A stretch of 23,584 nucleotides of DNA. Source: W1P20-047 sp051878795 (GTDB lineage Bacteria > Actinomycetota > Coriobacteriia > Coriobacteriales > Eggerthellaceae). Shown one piece after another: positions 1 to 6,616 of this stretch (the first letter of the stretch is position 1; each line of letters begins with the position of its first letter). Both the position numbers and the translations under genes were made by a program. The stretch spans positions 1-23,584 of the forward strand of contig JBJEKU010000021.1 of assembly GCA_051878795.1 (NCBI GenBank), read 5' to 3'. The notes below the pieces were generated by a model. That model did no database searches, had not been told where the DNA came from, and worked only from the letters and a program-made list of their open reading frames with translations.

Positions 1-171
1 ACTTCGCAAATCTCTAGATGTAACACGCTGTTCTTTGCCCTAATATCAGGCAGCGGCGGGGCAATCTGGGAATTGTCTCTGCGCATGCTTCGGATCAGGG
101 ACTGTACTGCATTCCATCGGTAGAGGGCTCTTTTCCCGTCTGTTCGTGCACTTGCGAAAGAAGGTATACCG
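1..171. other. Non-coding left edge, nothing identified
   Basis: I see no convincing gene, RNA or terminator here. Short open frames exist on both strands but lack ribosome binding sites and recognisable protein features. The last bases hold the ribosome binding site (AAGAAGG, 158-164) of the following ATPase gene. Confidence 0.5.
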
Positions 172-1122
172 GTGCGTTTTCTTTCGAAACGGAAAAACAA
201 GCCAGAGGCAACGCCTCTTGGAGATGGTCCAGCATCGAGCCATGCTGCTGGATGCAGTTCATCTGCTTGCGACGACACGATCATCCTTGCCAAGGATATC
301 GTGAAGAGCTTCGGAGCGAATATCGCCGTCGATGGCCTTTCCCTTTCTATCAAGCGTGGGGAAGTGTACGGCTTCTTGGGTCCTAATGGAGCCGGCAAGA
401 CGACGACGGTGAATATCCTCACCACCGCGGACCTTCCCGATTCGGCAGAGTTGTATATCGATGGGGTAGATGCGCTTTCCAATAGGGTTGCTGCTCGCAG
501 TGACATCGGTATCGTCCAGCAGCAGAACAGCTTGGAGAAGGAAATCTCCGTTCGCGAGAATATCGTGCATCACGGGCTGATGCAGAATATGAGCCGCAAG
601 CAAATCGAATCCCGCATGGAAGTGCTCTGCGAGCGCATGCAGCTGACCGGGCGCTTGGATTCGCTTGTACGCGATCTTTCAGGCGGATGGAAGCGCCGCG
701 TGGCGATTGTATGCAGCCTTATCCATAATCCCAAGATCCTGTTTTTGGATGAGCCTGCAACGGGGCTTGATACCCAGTCGAGGAACCTGCTGTATTCCAT
801 GGTGAAGGCCATCAACGCCGAAGGCACGACCATCTTCTTCACCACACACTATATATATGAGGCGGAAGACCTTTGCCATCGCATCGGCATCATCAACGAG
901 GGGAAGCTCGTCGCCGAAGGGACGCCCGCAGAGCTGCAATCGATGGTTCCCCCTTCTGCCTTGGTGGTTACCTTCGAAGATGGTAGGGAAGAAGTGAGCT
1001 ATCACGAAAGCCATGAGGCTGCTCAACGTGCTGCCTTGGAGTTGGAAGGTGCAACCAGCATTTCGGTACGGCAGTCCAACTTGGAAGATGTGTTCTTGGA
1101 ATTGACGGGAAGAAGTCTATGA
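172..1122 (+). CDS. ABC-2 type exporter, ATP-binding protein
   Basis: This cytoplasmic ATPase of 316 residues powers the permease encoded immediately downstream. It has a Walker A motif GPNGAGKTT at residues 70-78, a Q-loop around 115-118, an ABC signature LSGGWKRR at 169-176 (W replaces the usual Q), Walker B ILFLDEP at 189-195 and a switch His at 226 in TTHYIYEAE. The C-terminal stretch SNLEDVFLELTGRSL is typical of the DrrA/NodI/CcmA exporter class and not of importers. The first 35 residues are a polar, Ser/Ala-rich extension ahead of the nucleotide-binding domain. The start is GTG, chosen because AAGAAGG lies 7 bases upstream. The stop overlaps the permease start (ATGA). The cargo cannot be read from the sequence; daunorubicin-type drug exporters, lipid or polysaccharide exporters and haem efflux pumps all use this ATPase type. 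Arg codons AGG/AGA are more frequent here than in the hydrogenase genes, which hints at a different origin. Confidence 0.9.
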   Translation: MRFLSKRKNKPEATPLGDGPASSHAAGCSSSACDDTIILAKDIVKSFGANIAVDGLSLSIKRGEVYGFLGPNGAGKTTTVNILTTADLPDSAELYIDGVDALSNRVAARSDIGIVQQQNSLEKEISVRENIVHHGLMQNMSRKQIESRMEVLCERMQLTGRLDSLVRDLSGGWKRRVAIVCSLIHNPKILFLDEPATGLDTQSRNLLYSMVKAINAEGTTIFFTTHYIYEAEDLCHRIGIINEGKLVAEGTPAELQSMVPPSALVVTFEDGREEVSYHESHEAAQRAALELEGATSISVRQSNLEDVFLELTGRSL

Positions 1123-1877
1123 GACCCTACAATATCTTTTCCGAGGCCCTGCGCGTTGCGTATGGCGACCTCTGCTTCTTTCGAAGAAATATCATCCAGA
1201 TCATCGTGTCGTCGCTAATCGGCCCCTTGCTTTACCTGGTTGCCTTCGGATACGGAATGAGGTCGGGTTCCACGGGTGGTGCCGATGTTTCCTACATCAG
1301 CTATATCGTCCCCGGTATCGTGGCCATTACCACGCTCACTGCCGGATTCGCCTCCACTTCCCAGAAGATCTTGATCCAAAGGCTTTTCTACACCAGTTTC
1401 GATGAATTGATCCTAAGCCCCATGCATACACCCTCGATTATCCTGGGTAAATCTATCATCGGCATGCTCAAGGGCCTTGTAGGAAGCGTTGCCATGCTGA
1501 TTTTGGGCGTGGCGCTTTCCGATACGCTTTTCATCACACCTACGCTTATCGGCTGCATCATCCTGGCGAGCTTCACCTTCTCCCTAATGGGCGTGATGGC
1601 CGGGTTACTTGCTAATTCCAGCCCGACATTGACCATGCTGAGCAGTATCTTGATCACCCCTATGACCTTCCTTTGCGGCACGCTGTTCGCGGTGAGCGCG
1701 CTCCCGGAGCTATTCGCCATGATCATCTGGGTGCTTCCCTTAACCCACGCTTCGGAGCTGATCAGGAGTGCTGCCTTGGGTTGGAGCTTTCCCTGGTGGT
1801 CGCTGCTCACGTTGCTTGCCTATGCCATCGGCTTTTTCGTTATCAATTGCAAGTTGATCAAGGAAAAGCTGTACTGA
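1119..1877 (+). CDS. ABC-2 type exporter, permease
   Basis: This integral membrane protein of 252 residues has about six hydrophobic segments: roughly residues 25-45, 60-80, 110-135, 140-165, 170-205 and 225-245. It belongs to the ABC-2 (DrrB/NodJ) permease class. The cytoplasmic stretch after the second segment, with FDELILSPMHTPSIILGK at about 94-111, is the conserved coupling region of that class. Its start overlaps the ATPase stop by four bases (ATGA), so the two are translationally coupled and should form one transporter, probably a dimer of each. The stop TGA overlaps a following ATG (TGATG), linking it to the surface-protein gene. The substrate is unknown. The family usually moves lipophilic molecules outward, which fits the absence of a substrate-binding lipoprotein in this trio. 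Confidence 0.9.
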   Translation: MRPYNIFSEALRVAYGDLCFFRRNIIQIIVSSLIGPLLYLVAFGYGMRSGSTGGADVSYISYIVPGIVAITTLTAGFASTSQKILIQRLFYTSFDELILSPMHTPSIILGKSIIGMLKGLVGSVAMLILGVALSDTLFITPTLIGCIILASFTFSLMGVMAGLLANSSPTLTMLSSILITPMTFLCGTLFAVSALPELFAMIIWVLPLTHASELIRSAALGWSFPWWSLLTLLAYAIGFFVINCKLIKEKLY

Positions 1878-1891
1878 TGAGAGGAAATGCG

Positions 1892-2923
1892 ATGTTTTGC
1901 CGATTCGGGGACCATATGGGTAGGATAGCGGCGTCGATTACAATGCTTGCATTCGCATGCGCATTCCTACTGGTGCTTCTTTCGCCCAACGATGCCCTTG
2001 CGCAGGCGGGTACCCCCGCAAAATCCACGGATTACGGTTCGCGTATCGCCATCGATGCGGGAAAGCTTTCCCCGGTAACCCCGGATATGATCGTCGATGG
2101 GGAATATACCGTTGCCGTAAGGACGGATTCATCTATCTTCAGCATCGAGAAATGCGTTATCAAGGTTCAGGAGGGTAAGATACAAGCCACGCTCACCATG
2201 GCAGGGCATGGGTATCGCTGTCTGTACATGGGAGTTGGGGAAGATGCTTGCGTAGCAGGGGAGGATGGTTATTCCGAATTCTCCATGAACGAGGATGGCA
2301 AGTACGAATACGTCATCCAGATCGATTCGCTTAACACTGCGATTGACGTGAGCGCGCTTTCCAACAGGAACGATCTTTGGTACGACCACCAGCTTATCTT
2401 CCTGGCCTCCTCGCTTCCCGGTGAAGCCCTAACGAAAGAAGGGAGGCTTGCCGCTTATGAATCATCCCCGGCAAGCCAGTTCGCCGATGGCGTGTATACC
2501 TGCACGGTCACCATGACAGGCGGTACGGGAAGGGCATCGCTTTCCGATCCCTGCACGGTCACCATCAGGGATGGAAAGGCAACAGCCAAGATCGAGTGGA
2601 GTAGCCAGTACTACGACTATATGATTGTAGACGGAAAGAAGATCTACCCCATCAACGATGGCGGCAATTCGGTCTTCGAATTCCCAATCGAATCCTTCGA
2701 CAGCCCTATCGAGGTAGTGGGCGACACCACGGCTCTCAGTCAGCCTTATGAGATCGACTATGTGCTCACCTTCTATTCCTCGAGCATGATGCAGAAAGAA
2801 GGCGGTAAAGGTCCTGGTTGGCCGGTCCTGGCATGCGTCGTCTGCCTGTTCGCCATCGGTTATGCTGCCGCCTGCGTTGCCGCAAAGCGGGTCCATCGCA
2901 CTGCCCGTGCACGGAGGAAGTGA
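1892..2923 (+). CDS. Secreted membrane-anchored protein with two NEAT-like domains
   Basis: The protein is 343 residues. A signal peptide with hydrophobic core at about 14-31 ends in ALA|QAG near residue 37. Two repeated beta-rich domains follow, about 64-175 and 198-300, each opening with DGEYT or DGVYT and carrying a block of the type VTIRDGKATAKIEWSS. A C-terminal membrane helix at about 311-331 is followed by a basic tail ending RARRK. The layout resembles NEAT / iron-transport-associated domains of Gram-positive haem uptake proteins. Domain 2 ends in PYEIDYVL, a Tyr-x3-Tyr pattern like the haem-ligand strand of NEAT domains; the matching place in domain 1 is WYDHQL. The family call is tentative. 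I chose the start at 1892 because AGAGGA sits 6 bases upstream. An in-frame ATG at 1877 overlaps the permease stop and is possible. The gene is in one unit with the exporter, so it may hand a ligand to it, or bind one at the cell surface. No sortase motif is seen. Confidence 0.7.
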   Translation: MFCRFGDHMGRIAASITMLAFACAFLLVLLSPNDALAQAGTPAKSTDYGSRIAIDAGKLSPVTPDMIVDGEYTVAVRTDSSIFSIEKCVIKVQEGKIQATLTMAGHGYRCLYMGVGEDACVAGEDGYSEFSMNEDGKYEYVIQIDSLNTAIDVSALSNRNDLWYDHQLIFLASSLPGEALTKEGRLAAYESSPASQFADGVYTCTVTMTGGTGRASLSDPCTVTIRDGKATAKIEWSSQYYDYMIVDGKKIYPINDGGNSVFEFPIESFDSPIEVVGDTTALSQPYEIDYVLTFYSSSMMQKEGGKGPGWPVLACVVCLFAIGYAAACVAAKRVHRTARARRK

Positions 2924-3227
2924 AGCGCTTCATTCCGAATGAAAACTTATGCAGCAGTGGGAGCCGAATATCCATTTTGCATGAAAGGATGGATTCCCTT
3001 AATGCCTCAACCTGGGCTTATCTTGGTGGCTTCTTTATGTAACTATGCATAAAAGTCTCTGATTTTGGATGAAAAATGCATAAGCATTCAACAATATGAG
3101 TTAAATTCGGTCCACTTGGATGAAAATCAGGCTATTTCAACGTGATTTACCACTAGTCTGTGGTAGAGTCTTCGCGTATTAATTTCCGCAATTTATGCAA
3201 AAAAATGCATGAAAGGGGTAAATGCAA
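2924..3227 (+). promoter_or_regulatory. AT-rich upstream region of the amino-acid receptor gene with repeated ATGCA motifs
   Basis: This 304-base gap is much more AT-rich than its neighbours. It contains clustered ATGCA/TGCAT half-sites at 2949-2953, 2978-2982, 3045-3050 (ATGCAT), 3076-3081 (ATGCAT), 3195-3199 and 3206-3210. Three form palindromes: TATGCATA at 3044-3051, AATGC-ATAA-GCATT at 3075-3088, and ATGCA-A6-TGCAT at 3195-3210. The last one lies just before the ribosome binding site. An 11-base direct repeat TGCATGAAAGG occurs at 2978 and 3206. A further inverted repeat lies at 3148-3165. The ATGCA arrays loosely resemble actinobacterial ArgR boxes, which would suit an amino-acid transporter, but this is inference. 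I could not fix a convincing -35/-10 pair; TAGAGT (3164) and TATTAA (3177) are possible -10 elements. A 12-base palindrome (2921-2932) overlaps the stop of the preceding gene but has no T-run, so I do not call it a terminator. Confidence 0.5.
3148..3165. promoter_or_regulatory. Perfect inverted repeat TACCAC-N6-GTGGTA, possible operator
   Basis: Two perfect six-base arms are separated by TAGTCT, in the promoter region of the amino-acid receptor gene. There is no following T-run, so it is more likely a protein-binding site or an RNA hairpin than a terminator. The regulator is unknown. Confidence 0.45.
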
Positions 3228-4037
3228 ATGAAGAAGCTCAGCAAGGTCCTGGCATTGGGCTGCTGTGCGGCAATGGTTGCCGCCAGCTGCGTGATGCTGG
3301 CTGGTTGCGGCGGTTCCGCTGATTCCGCATCCGGAGACACCGAGTACAAGCTCGTGAACGAAGGTCAGCTGACCGTCGGTTCCGACCTGGACTTCCCTCC
3401 CATGGAAGCTCTGGACGATAACGGCAATCCCACCGGTTTCGGTGTTGCCATGGCCCAGGAACTGTGCGATCGCCTGGGCTTGGAAATGAACTTCCTAGAT
3501 CCCCAGAACTTCGATTCCCTGGTAACCCAGGTAAATGCCGGTGAGACCATGGACATCGCAGTCAGCTCCATCACCATCACCGACGAACGCGCCGAAATGG
3601 TTGCATTCAGCGACCCCTACTATGATTCCAACCTGGCCCTGGTCGTTTCCAAGGGCGCTTACACCGACAAGAAGGAACTGAATAACTCCGACGTTATCAT
3701 CGGTGTCCAGTCCGGTTCTTCGGGTGAGGAATGGGCGAAGGAAAATCTGCCCGAGGCCACCATCAAGGCTTTCGGTGGTCCCACCGATGCAATGACCGCA
3801 CTTACCGCGGGCCAGGTCCAGGGTGTTGTCTATGACGAGCCTGTTGCCGCAAACCACACCGGTGCTAACGGCCAGTTCCCCGATGCGGAGATCCTGGAAG
3901 TCATCGCGACCGGCGAGCAGTACGGCATTGCCGTCAACAAGGAAAACACCAAGCTGCTGGAAGACATCAACGCTGCACTGGCAGACATGGAAGCCGACGG
4001 CACCATGGATAAGATCCGCGCCGAGTACATCGGTTAA
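3228..4037 (+). CDS. Amino-acid ABC transporter substrate-binding lipoprotein
   Basis: This is an extracellular receptor for a polar amino acid, 269 residues, family 3 of solute-binding proteins (GlnH/HisJ/FliY type). The signal peptide ends in the lipobox LAGC with the lipidated Cys at 27, so it is anchored on the outer face of the membrane. The core starts near residue 45. It shows GSDLDFPPME, the family signature SSITITDERAEMVAFSDPYY (about 113-132) and the hinge-region IGVQSGSSGEEWA (158-170). The ligand cannot be fixed from sequence; Glu, Gln, Arg, His and Cys receptors look alike. An ATG at 3222 is only 3 bases from the AAAGGGG ribosome site, while the one at 3228 is 9 bases away and gives a normal MKKL lipoprotein start, so I use 3228. 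A terminator lies directly downstream, before the permease gene, so the receptor is probably made in excess over the membrane subunits. Confidence 0.93.
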   Translation: MKKLSKVLALGCCAAMVAASCVMLAGCGGSADSASGDTEYKLVNEGQLTVGSDLDFPPMEALDDNGNPTGFGVAMAQELCDRLGLEMNFLDPQNFDSLVTQVNAGETMDIAVSSITITDERAEMVAFSDPYYDSNLALVVSKGAYTDKKELNNSDVIIGVQSGSSGEEWAKENLPEATIKAFGGPTDAMTALTAGQVQGVVYDEPVAANHTGANGQFPDAEILEVIATGEQYGIAVNKENTKLLEDINAALADMEADGTMDKIRAEYIG

Positions 4038-4083
4038 CGCAGAATCTTAGGTTGGTTCTCTGACGAGGATTTAGCGGAATACG

Positions 4084-4110
4084 AAAGCGGGGATTCATAT
4101 CCCCGCTTTT
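4084..4110 (+). terminator. Rho-independent terminator after the receptor gene
   Basis: A perfect 11-base stem (4084-4094 with 4099-4109), TCAT loop and a short run of four Ts form a strong hairpin 46 bases after the receptor stop. The T-run is short, so partial read-through into the permease gene is likely. Confidence 0.8.
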
Positions 4111-4198
4111 CCCGTGAATAGAGCCTCCGGAAATCCGTCAAAGTATCCTACCCACTTAATCATCTAACCACCTCGATTCCATAAACACTGGAGTAGTT

Positions 4199-5602
4199 AT
4201 GGGAACAATCCTGAAACAGTATTTCAAGCCCATGGCGGTGACGGCGCTGGCTCTTTCGTTCGTCGCTGCCCTTATGGCACCGCTTTCGGCGGATGCTCTC
4301 ACCAACGACGTTGCGACAGCAAAGTCGAACGAAACATCCACCGGCAGCGTTCTGGGCGGTGTACCCACCCGCATCACTTGGGAAGCGGTAGTCGACGAGG
4401 GAGAGCAGGTTGCAAGCTTGACCGTCCAGCTTCCCGAAGGTTCTTCTTTCACCGATGAATCCTCCGTCAAGCTGACCGTTCTGGATGGCACGGAAAGGTT
4501 GCGCGTGAGCGATACCCCTGTCATCAACGAGGCTGACGCGAGCGTGAGCGTCGATTTCTCCGAACCTGTCGATGCGGGGAAGCGCATCCGTCTTGAGATG
4601 TATAAGACCGCCCTTCCCAACACTACCGAGGAAGTGACCATCCCCGCGACCGCCACCGATTCCTCTGGCAAGAGCTTCGATGTTGCGATCGATGAAGAAT
4701 CGAACGTGAAGATCAAGATCCAGGAAGCATCCTTCTCGACGAAGATCACCACATGGCTCGATGAGCAGGAATGGGTGCAGGCTTGGAATTCCAACACCTT
4801 CCTGCGCACCTTCTTGAAGCCGCAGGTCATCATCAGCTCCATTCCCGTTGTTTTCAAGGGCTGGCTGGTTTCCCTGTTCCTGTGCGCCATCGGCTTCCCC
4901 TTGGCGGTTGTCTTCGGTCTGGCATTCTCCTTCGCGAAGATCTCCCCGTATCGCATCCTGCACGGCATTGCCGGTTTGTATACGGGTGTTGTCCGCGGTA
5001 CTCCTCTGTTCCTGCAGATTTACATCGCCTTCTTCGGATTGCCGATGCTGGGCTTGAACCTGAATCCGTATCTGGTCGCCATCTTCGTGCTTGCGTTCAA
5101 TTCAGGTGCGTATCTGTGCGAGATCTTCCGTGCGGGTATCCAGTCCATCCACAAGGGCCAGTTCGAGGCGGCTCGTTCCCTGGGTATGAATGCCGTGACC
5201 ACCATGTTCAGCGTTATCATCCCCCAGACTATCCGCCGTGTTATCCCCACGGCAACTTCCGAGTTCATCCTGCTGTATAAGGACACCTCCCTGCTTGCCG
5301 CTGTCGGCGTTATGGAACTCATGCTGTTCTCCAAGTCCGTCGTTGCGAATACCGGCTCGATGACCCCTTACATCGTTGCAGCATGCTTCTACCTGCTGGT
5401 TACCGTTCCCTTGATCCGTTTCGTTACCAACCTGGAAAACAAGCTGGCGGCTGCAGACGGTGCAGGTGGATCTTCCAAGTCCAAGAAGAAGGCCGCGAAG
5501 GCAAAGCGCATCGCTTCCAAAGCTGCTTCCAAGGAAACCGCAGCCGAGCAAGTCAAGGCAACCGAGGTTTCCCAATCCGGTGCCCAGTCCGAAAAGCAAT
5601 AG
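4199..5602 (+). CDS. Amino-acid ABC transporter permease with extra extracytoplasmic N-terminal domain
   Basis: The protein is 467 residues, about twice the usual 220-250 of this family. Residues 12-34 form a signal-like hydrophobic helix. Residues about 35-195 are a polar, Val/Thr/Ser/Glu-rich stretch that looks like an Ig-type beta-sandwich and should lie outside the cell. The true permease follows from about 205 to 412, with membrane segments near 218-245, 255-282, 290-305, 355-375 and 388-408. Family hallmarks are RGTPLFLQ (266-273) and the ATPase-docking EAA loop EAARSLGMN...IIPQTIRRVIP (323-350). The last 50 residues are Lys/Ala/Ser-rich and cytoplasmic, with no known function. GGAG five bases upstream supports the ATG start. 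The stop abuts the ribosome site of the ATPase gene. As a HisM/GlnP-type subunit it probably homodimerises. The N-terminal domain does not resemble a solute-binding protein, so this is not a standard receptor-permease fusion. Confidence 0.9.
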   Translation: MGTILKQYFKPMAVTALALSFVAALMAPLSADALTNDVATAKSNETSTGSVLGGVPTRITWEAVVDEGEQVASLTVQLPEGSSFTDESSVKLTVLDGTERLRVSDTPVINEADASVSVDFSEPVDAGKRIRLEMYKTALPNTTEEVTIPATATDSSGKSFDVAIDEESNVKIKIQEASFSTKITTWLDEQEWVQAWNSNTFLRTFLKPQVIISSIPVVFKGWLVSLFLCAIGFPLAVVFGLAFSFAKISPYRILHGIAGLYTGVVRGTPLFLQIYIAFFGLPMLGLNLNPYLVAIFVLAFNSGAYLCEIFRAGIQSIHKGQFEAARSLGMNAVTTMFSVIIPQTIRRVIPTATSEFILLYKDTSLLAAVGVMELMLFSKSVVANTGSMTPYIVAACFYLLVTVPLIRFVTNLENKLAAADGAGGSSKSKKKAAKAKRIASKAASKETAAEQVKATEVSQSGAQSEKQ

Positions 5603-5612
5603 GAGGTGCCGC

Positions 5613-6356
5613 ATGACTACGAAACCCGATTACATGGTGAGCATCCAGCATCTTGAGAAGTCCTTCGGCGAAACCAAGGTCCTGCGTGATGTGAATATCG
5701 ATGTCAGGAAATCCGAAGTGGTTGTCGTGCTGGGTCCTTCCGGTTCCGGCAAGTCCACCATGTTGCGCTGCATCAACCTTTTGGAAACCCCTACGAGCGG
5801 TCATATCTACATCGAGGGTACGGATATCACCGATCCCAAGACCAACGTTGATAAGCTGCGCGAGCATGTGGGCATGGTGTTCCAGCAGTTCAACCTGTTC
5901 CCTCACTTGACAGCCAAGAAGAACGTCATGCTTGCCCAGCGCAAGGTTCTGAAGCGCAGCAAGGAAGAGGCCGAGCGCGTTGCCATGGAATGCCTGAAGA
6001 AGGTAGGAATGGCCGACCGTGCAGATTTCATGCCCAGCCAGCTTTCCGGTGGCCAGCAGCAGCGTGTCGCTATCGCCCGTGCCTTGGCCATGGATCCCCA
6101 TGTCATGTTGTTCGACGAGGCAACTTCTGCACTCGACCCCGAACTGGTGCGTGACGTTTTGGACGTTATGCGCGACCTTGCGCGTTCCGGTATGACCATG
6201 ATCGTCGTTACCCACGAAATGCAGTTCGCGCGCGATGTTGCCGACTACGTCATCTTCATGGCGGATGGTGTTGTCGTAGAGGAAGGTACCCCTACCGAGG
6301 TGTTCGACCACCCCAAGAACCCCCGTACGAAGGACTTCCTGGGACACATCAAATAA
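5613..6356 (+). CDS. Amino-acid ABC transporter ATP-binding protein
   Basis: This is the energy subunit of the polar amino-acid importer, 247 residues, GlnQ/HisP class. Walker A GPSGSGKST lies at 41-49, Q-loop FQQFNLF at 90-96, signature LSGGQQQRVAIARAL at 144-158, Walker B VMLFDEAT at 164-171 and the switch His at 201. The PTEVFDHPKNPRTKDFL tail is typical of this class. An open frame extends upstream of the start, but AGGAGG (5601-5606) six bases before ATG 5613 fixes it. The gene sits 10 bases after the permease stop, so the two are co-translated. It should dock on the EAA loop of that permease. All key residues are present, so it is expected to be active. Confidence 0.96.
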   Translation: MTTKPDYMVSIQHLEKSFGETKVLRDVNIDVRKSEVVVVLGPSGSGKSTMLRCINLLETPTSGHIYIEGTDITDPKTNVDKLREHVGMVFQQFNLFPHLTAKKNVMLAQRKVLKRSKEEAERVAMECLKKVGMADRADFMPSQLSGGQQQRVAIARALAMDPHVMLFDEATSALDPELVRDVLDVMRDLARSGMTMIVVTHEMQFARDVADYVIFMADGVVVEEGTPTEVFDHPKNPRTKDFLGHIK

Positions 6357-6382
6357 ATCACTTTCAAGCTTTCGCGCATAGC

Positions 6383-6409
6383 AGGCGTCGGCAGAAGCTG
6401 GCGCCTTTT
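6383..6409 (+). terminator. Rho-independent terminator of the amino-acid transporter operon
   Basis: A ten-pair stem (6383-6392 with 6397-6406, two G-U pairs), an AGAA loop and TTTT follow 26 bases after the ATPase stop on the plus strand. Confidence 0.85.
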
Positions 6410-6447
6410 CGATTCCGTATGTTTGCGGTTGGATCTTGCCAATACCG

Positions 6448-6482
6448 AAAACCCCCTGGAATCCTTTCGGATACCAGGGGGT
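6448..6482 (-). terminator. Rho-independent terminator of the tetrapyrrole operon / tRNA-Glu
   Basis: On the minus strand, a perfect nine-pair outer stem (6482-6474 with 6459-6451) extends through one A-A mismatch into a further four pairs. It is followed by TTTT. It begins 11 bases past the tRNA 3' end and faces the terminator of the plus-strand transporter operon, so the two convergent transcripts are each stopped. Confidence 0.85.
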
Positions 6483-6493
6483 ACTTGTTTGCT

Positions 6494-6569
6494 TGGTGTC
6501 CCCAGCAGGATTCGAATCTGCGTTTCCAGCTTGAGGGGCTGGCGTCCTTGGCCGCTAGACGATAGGGAC
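6494..6569 (-). tRNA. tRNA-Glu (anticodon CUC) with atypical positions 33 and 53
   Basis: The 76-base gene folds as a full cloverleaf with encoded CCA. The acceptor stem is GTCCCTA with TGGGGAC (one G-U pair). The D stem is G10-C25, U11-A24, C12-G23, U13-G22. The anticodon stem is CCAGC/GCTGG with loop CCCTCAA, giving anticodon CUC (reads GAG). The variable loop is AAAC, lacking position 47. G1-C72, U2-A71, U11-A24, U13-G22, A37 and the missing base 47 match known Glu identity elements for glutamyl-tRNA synthetase. Two nearly invariant positions are changed: base 33 is C instead of U, and base 53 is A facing C61 instead of a G-C pair. It lies 47 bases after hemL on the same strand with no terminator between, so read-through from the tetrapyrrole operon is likely. 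A CATAAT element (6596-6601, minus strand) could also be a weak promoter of its own. Confidence 0.93.
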
Positions 6570-6577
6570 ATTTTTAC

Positions 6578-6593
6578 GGCCGCCGGTACGGCC
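6578..6593 (-). other. Hairpin between hemL and tRNA-Glu, possible processing site
   Basis: Perfect five-base arms GGCCG/CGGCC with a six-base loop lie in the 47-base spacer. On the minus strand the stem is followed by GTAAAAAT, not a T-run, so it should not terminate transcription. It could mark where the tRNA is cut from the hemL message. Confidence 0.4.
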
Positions 6594-6616
6594 TGATTAT
6601 GCTGTGAAGGTGTATC

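Noticed and set aside
2981..3052. Small open frame of 23 codons in the upstream region of the receptor gene, possible leader peptide
   Set aside because: No properly spaced ribosome site (the AAAGG follows the ATG), no regulatory codon run and no adjoining terminator.
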